From Bacteroidales bacterium (GTDB taxonomy: Bacteria; Bacteroidota; Bacteroidia; Bacteroidales; UBA12077): a stretch of 9,439 bases of DNA. The stretch is from positions 1 through 9,439 of the forward strand of contig JASGMZ010000105.1 of assembly GCA_030156305.1 (NCBI GenBank), given 5' to 3'. The number at the start of each line of letters is the position of its first letter. The first letter of the stretch is position 1. A program made the position numbers and the translations under genes. This document shows, piece after piece, positions 6,717-9,439 of the stretch. A model generated the notes under the pieces. That model saw only the letters and a list, made by a program, of their open reading frames with translations. It was not told the DNA's origin and ran no database searches.

Positions 6717-8209
6717 GTGTACTCCCTTTGGCCATATTAACACCATTCACTTTTATTATTCTGACATTATTTATTAAAAATGTCCGTACAAGAAATTTTT
6801 TATCGGTTACTCTTGCCATTATTAATTTAGGGATTGCTATTTATATTTTATCAGCAGTTAATAGTTCCGAGATGTTGAAAACCCAAATGGGGTCGTGGCC
6901 GGCACCTTACGGGATTACTCTCGTTGCCGATCGCTTTAGTGCTTTTATGCTGCTAATGTCAGCTGTTGTGTTTTTAGCTGTAACTATATACTCTGTCCAG
7001 TCGATTGATTACGAACGTTTAAAAAACAACTATTTCCTTTTTACTTATGGCATTTTAATGGGAGTAAACGGAAGTTTCCTTGCCGGTGATATTTTTAACC
7101 TTTACGTTTGGTTTGAGGTTATGCTCATGGGTTCATTTATCCTTATCAGTTTTGGTGGCGAAAGAGCTCAACTGGAGGGAGCTATAAAATATCTTATCCT
7201 CAATCTTATCTCATCATTATTTTTTGTAGCAGGAATAGGAATTTTGTATGGAAAAATGGGAAGTTTAAATATGGCAGACCTGGCCTACAAATTTTCGCTT
7301 ACCGGTGATTTTCCAAGTCTTTTTGAACCTTCTCTTATATTATTATTGGTAGGTTTTGCGATTAAAGGCGCATTATTTCCATTCTTTTTCTGGCTGCCGG
7401 CATCTTATCACACCCCTCCGCCTGCTGTTTCTGCACTCTTTGCAGGGCTATTGACAAAAGTGGGAATATATTCACTTATACGTATTTATACTTTGTTCTT
7501 ACACTATTACGATTATTTCTGGAATCCCATTATTTTATGGATGGGCATATTATCTATGGTAATTGGTGTAATTACAGCCACTGCACAATTTGATTTTAGA
7601 AAAATATTATCCTTTCATATTATCAGTCAGGTGGGATACGTTATTATTGGACTTGCATTTTTTACTGTCTCCGGCCTTGCTGCAGCAATATTCTTTCTGG
7701 GCCATAATATGATTTCCAAAACAAACACCTTTCTTGTAGCCGGATGGGTACACCGGGAAACAGGTACATTAAATTTAAAAAATTTAGGCGATATGTTTAA
7801 TCGCAACACTCTATGGGGAGTGCTATTTTTTATTTCTGCATTTAGCTTAGCAGGATTACCTCCCTTAAGTGGGTTTGCAGGTAAATATTTAATTATTAAA
7901 GCAGGGATTGAAAATAATCAAATTCTTGTGGCTATGGTTGCCTTATTTGTCGGACTTTTTACGTTGTTTTCAATGGTAAAAATCTGGATTGAAGTATTTT
8001 GGAAAAATACACCTAAACAAGAATTTTCAGAAAAAGAATTGCCAAAAGCTAAATATTTACCTTTTGGGTACATGATAACCGGTTCAATTTTTTTAGCTCT
8101 GGCCATTATAGTTATGGGTGTATGGGCTGAACCTATTGCAGGATTTTGTGAAAAAGCAGCAACCGATTTGCTTAACAACCAAAAGTATATCAATTTTGTA
8201 TTGCAATGA
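6713..8209 (+). CDS. mrpD: Mrp-type Na+/H+ antiporter subunit D
   Basis: This 498-residue membrane protein is a NuoN/NuoM-like proton-channel subunit of normal MrpD length (about 490-500) with some 14 helices. Key charged residues are present: Glu135 in YVWFEVMLMGSFIL, matching the TM5 glutamate essential in Bacillus MrpD, and Lys218 in GFAIKGALFPFFFWLP, matching the essential TM7 lysine. PASYHTPPPAVSALFAGLLTKVG (split here as residues 229-251) contains the second lysine, Lys249. GHNMISKTNTFLVAG and SLAGLPPLSGFAGK follow in the usual order. The short linker between MrpC and MrpD stop and start is an ATGA overlap. MrpD is thought to form a second proton path alongside MrpA. The stop overlaps mrpE, again ATGA. 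Nothing is missing or unusual. Confidence 0.96.
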   Translation: MSVLPLAILTPFTFIILTLFIKNVRTRNFLSVTLAIINLGIAIYILSAVNSSEMLKTQMGSWPAPYGITLVADRFSAFMLLMSAVVFLAVTIYSVQSIDYERLKNNYFLFTYGILMGVNGSFLAGDIFNLYVWFEVMLMGSFILISFGGERAQLEGAIKYLILNLISSLFFVAGIGILYGKMGSLNMADLAYKFSLTGDFPSLFEPSLILLLVGFAIKGALFPFFFWLPASYHTPPPAVSALFAGLLTKVGIYSLIRIYTLFLHYYDYFWNPIILWMGILSMVIGVITATAQFDFRKILSFHIISQVGYVIIGLAFFTVSGLAAAIFFLGHNMISKTNTFLVAGWVHRETGTLNLKNLGDMFNRNTLWGVLFFISAFSLAGLPPLSGFAGKYLIIKAGIENNQILVAMVALFVGLFTLFSMVKIWIEVFWKNTPKQEFSEKELPKAKYLPFGYMITGSIFLALAIIVMGVWAEPIAGFCEKAATDLLNNQKYINFVLQ

Positions 8210-8559
8210 AAATAATTAATTCATTTTTAGCATTTATATTCAGACTCTTTAACCTGTTTATTTTATTTATTTACTTTATTTATAAAGTAATAAATTCTGG
8301 ATGGATAGTTGGTTGGCTGATTATCAAAGGATATCGTGGTGAACATGAAGGGATTGTTAAATATCATCCACAAAGTAAAAAACCATGGCAAATTATTTTA
8401 TTATTTAACTTGATTAGTATGACCCCTGGTTCTTTAAGCATAGATCTATCGGAGGACCATAAAACTATATTTGTACATTTATTAAATAGCCAGGACAAAA
8501 ATAATTTTTTCGACACTACACAAAAAATTGAAAAAATGGTGCTTAGAAGTTTTAATTAA
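8206..8559 (+). CDS. mrpE: Mrp-type Na+/H+ antiporter subunit E, short form
   Basis: This 117-residue protein is recognised as MrpE by the C-terminal domain: WQIILLFNLISMTPGSLSID (61-80) then LSEDHKTIFVHLL (81-93), the family core LLxNxIxxTPGTLxIxxxxDxxxxxVH. Before it lies a single hydrophobic stretch (about residues 6-38). Bacillus MrpE is about 158 residues and starts with extra membrane helices; these are absent here. The ATG overlaps the mrpD stop (ATGA), so the short form seems genuine and not due to a wrong start or a frameshift. MrpE is the least conserved subunit and not always essential for antiport in other species, so the complex could still work. It is followed by the only real gap (9 nt) inside the operon. 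Confidence 0.9.
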   Translation: MKIINSFLAFIFRLFNLFILFIYFIYKVINSGWIVGWLIIKGYRGEHEGIVKYHPQSKKPWQIILLFNLISMTPGSLSIDLSEDHKTIFVHLLNSQDKNNFFDTTQKIEKMVLRSFN

Positions 8560-8568
8560 GAACTAATT

Positions 8569-8871
8569 ATGCTGATAATGACTGAATTTGGAAATATATT
8601 TTTGGAATATGCATCGTTGGCAGCACTATGGATTATGGCCATTAGCTTAATATTTCCATTATACAGGCTTTTTAAGGGGCCTACTCTGTCCGACAGGGTG
8701 GTAGCTCTTGATCAAATTGCTTTTATTAATGTTGGAATTATTATTTGTGATGTGTTTTATACACGAAATGCGATGTTACTTGATGTTGTCTTAACGGTTT
8801 CGTTATTACTCGTTTTTGGGTCAATGATTATTGCCCGGTATTTATATAAAAAACAAAACGAAAATGATTGA
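8569..8871 (+). CDS. mrpF: Mrp-type Na+/H+ antiporter subunit F
   Basis: This 100-residue protein has three membrane helices (about 15-35, 47-67 and 72-94) and belongs to the MrpF/PhaF family. The signature FKGPTLSDRVVALDQIAF (36-52) contains Asp42 and Asp48; the first corresponds to the aspartate found important in Bacillus MrpF. MLLDVVLTVSLLLVFGSMIIARY follows as expected (in two pieces, 68-78 and 79-91). An alternative ATG at 8578 would shorten it by three residues; the upstream ATG is kept without a deciding ribosome site. It overlaps mrpG by 8 nt. MrpF lies with MrpG near the MrpA C-terminal segment, a proposed sodium pathway. Confidence 0.94.
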   Translation: MLIMTEFGNIFLEYASLAALWIMAISLIFPLYRLFKGPTLSDRVVALDQIAFINVGIIICDVFYTRNAMLLDVVLTVSLLLVFGSMIIARYLYKKQNEND

Positions 8872-9166
8872 TATTGTTGCTGGAATTTTAGTTTTGATTA
8901 GTGCATTGATAATTTTCATTGCATCAATTGGTATTATACGATTTAAAAGTCTTTATAGCCGAATGCATGTGGTAACAAAAGTATCATCTTTTGCATTTGT
9001 ATTATTACTAATAGCCTTAAACATCTTATTTTTTGATTGGAAAATTGCCTTAATTACGTTAATAATTTTCCATGTTTTAATCTTTCTATCCCCCATTTCC
9101 GCTCATATGATCGCTAAGGTATCTCAATTTACTGGCAAAAAGATAGATGAAAATAATAGTGATTAA
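8864..9166 (+). CDS. mrpG: Mrp-type Na+/H+ antiporter subunit G
   Basis: This 100-residue membrane protein belongs to the MnhG/PhaG family, usual length about 100-120. It has three helices (about 3-23, 37-54 and 58-78). The signature IGIIRFKSLYSRMHVVTKVS at 20-39 is the family's conserved cytoplasmic loop, normally GLLRFPDxYxRxHAxTKxxT, with the Arg, His and Lys all kept. The C-terminal block FLSPISAHMIAKVS matches the family's PxxAHxxxRAA motif. I chose the ATG at 8864 because the longer frame from a TTG at 8831 lies wholly inside mrpF. It is the last gene of the operon; no intrinsic terminator is visible behind it. Confidence 0.94.
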   Translation: MIDIVAGILVLISALIIFIASIGIIRFKSLYSRMHVVTKVSSFAFVLLLIALNILFFDWKIALITLIIFHVLIFLSPISAHMIAKVSQFTGKKIDENNSD

Positions 9167-9183
9167 GTTTCCCACACTTTTTA

Positions 9184-9216
9184 ATACAATGTATCTTTAT
9201 TACTACAAATTTTGTA
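9184..9216. repeat. Two small palindromes with centres 21 bp apart, after mrpG
   Basis: ATACA-A-TGTAT (9184-9194) and TACAAA-T-TTTGTA (9204-9216) are both perfect odd palindromes of the TACA...TGTA type, with centres at 9189 and 9210. The spacing equals about two helical turns, so both would face the same side of DNA. They begin 18 nt after the mrpG stop. They have low GC and no T-tract, so they are poor terminators. Chance is a real alternative in this AT-rich DNA. Confidence 0.3.
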
Positions 9217-9378
9217 AAACAAAAGCTAAACGAATTATATAAAAAACAGAAGAAATTACTTTCTCACGGCCTGACATTATACCCTTTAAGCCTATTATAC
9301 AAACCAAGTTAAAATCCCATTTTCAAAAAATAAAAATTTAGTAACTAATCAGTGTGAACATACAAAATAATTGCTCAC

Positions 9379-9402
9379 CGCTAAGACGGAAAGTCGCAAA
9401 GT
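9379..9402 (+). repeat. Three imperfect 8-bp tandem units of CGCAAAG(A/T) type
   Basis: CGCTAAGA, CGGAAAGT and CGCAAAGT stand head to tail, preceded by CAC. The stretch is GC-richer than its surroundings. The same kind of CACCGCTAAGACGCAAAG string is, from memory, scattered in intergenic DNA of many environmental bacteria, sometimes next to genes for GxxExxY-family proteins. Its function is not known to me. The remainder of 9167-9439 shows no gene. Confidence 0.55.
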
Positions 9403-9439
9403 TTAAAAATTTATTTATTGATCTGTTAATATCATTAAT

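Noticed and set aside
8831..8863. N-terminal extension of mrpG from a TTG
   Set aside because: It lies inside mrpF and adds polar residues not found in MrpG; the ATG at 8864 fits family length.
9379..9402. CRISPR-like repeat
   Set aside because: Units are 8 bp, contiguous and imperfect with no spacers.

Overview
The window is AT-rich. It shows start codons with little Shine-Dalgarno support, A-rich leaders, and one exact match to the Bacteroidota -7 promoter element (TAnnTTTG) upstream of an operon. Together with the protein families present, this suggests a chromosomal segment from a free-living, possibly marine or salt-adapted member of the Bacteroidota. The phylum is an inference from style and content; no rRNA or other marker gene is in the window.

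Layout. (1) Positions 1-449 hold the 5' part of a minus-strand gene of unknown function that runs off the left edge. (2) After a divergent intergenic region of about 200 nt, a tightly packed plus-strand cluster runs from 650 to 3491: a DUF554 (YqgA/YdfK-type) membrane protein, an AmgK-like sugar kinase of the aminoglycoside-phosphotransferase fold, a stand-alone RapZ C-terminal domain, and a MurU-like sugar-1-phosphate nucleotidyltransferase. Spacing is 4 nt, then overlaps of 11 and 4 nt. (3) A 116-nt gap contains a perfect 8+2+8 palindrome and a -7 promoter element. (4) A complete seven-gene Mrp-type Na+(K+)/H+ antiporter operon, mrpABCDEFG, fills 3608-9166, with overlapping start and stop codons at every junction except E-F. 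(5) The last 273 nt show no gene. They carry two small palindromes spaced 21 bp apart and a short tandem repeat of the CGCAAAG(A/T) type.

How the genes work together. The kinase and nucleotidyltransferase match the anomeric kinase/uridylyltransferase pair that converts recovered MurNAc (or GlcNAc) to UDP-MurNAc, a peptidoglycan-recycling shortcut known from Pseudomonas and also reported in Tannerella. The RapZ-C domain between them is the part of E. coli RapZ that handles glucosamine-6-phosphate and small RNA; here it lacks the N-terminal nucleotide-binding domain, so an amino-sugar-sensing or accessory enzymatic role is plausible but unproven. The Mrp operon encodes a membrane complex that expels Na+ in exchange for protons for pH and salt homeostasis. 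It appears to have its own promoter.

The most interesting points are the separate RapZ-C gene inside a wall-sugar salvage operon together with DUF554, the operator-like palindrome in front of mrpA, the short MrpE, and the repeat at the right edge. I found no CRISPR array, transposon, tRNA, rRNA or convincing intrinsic terminator.
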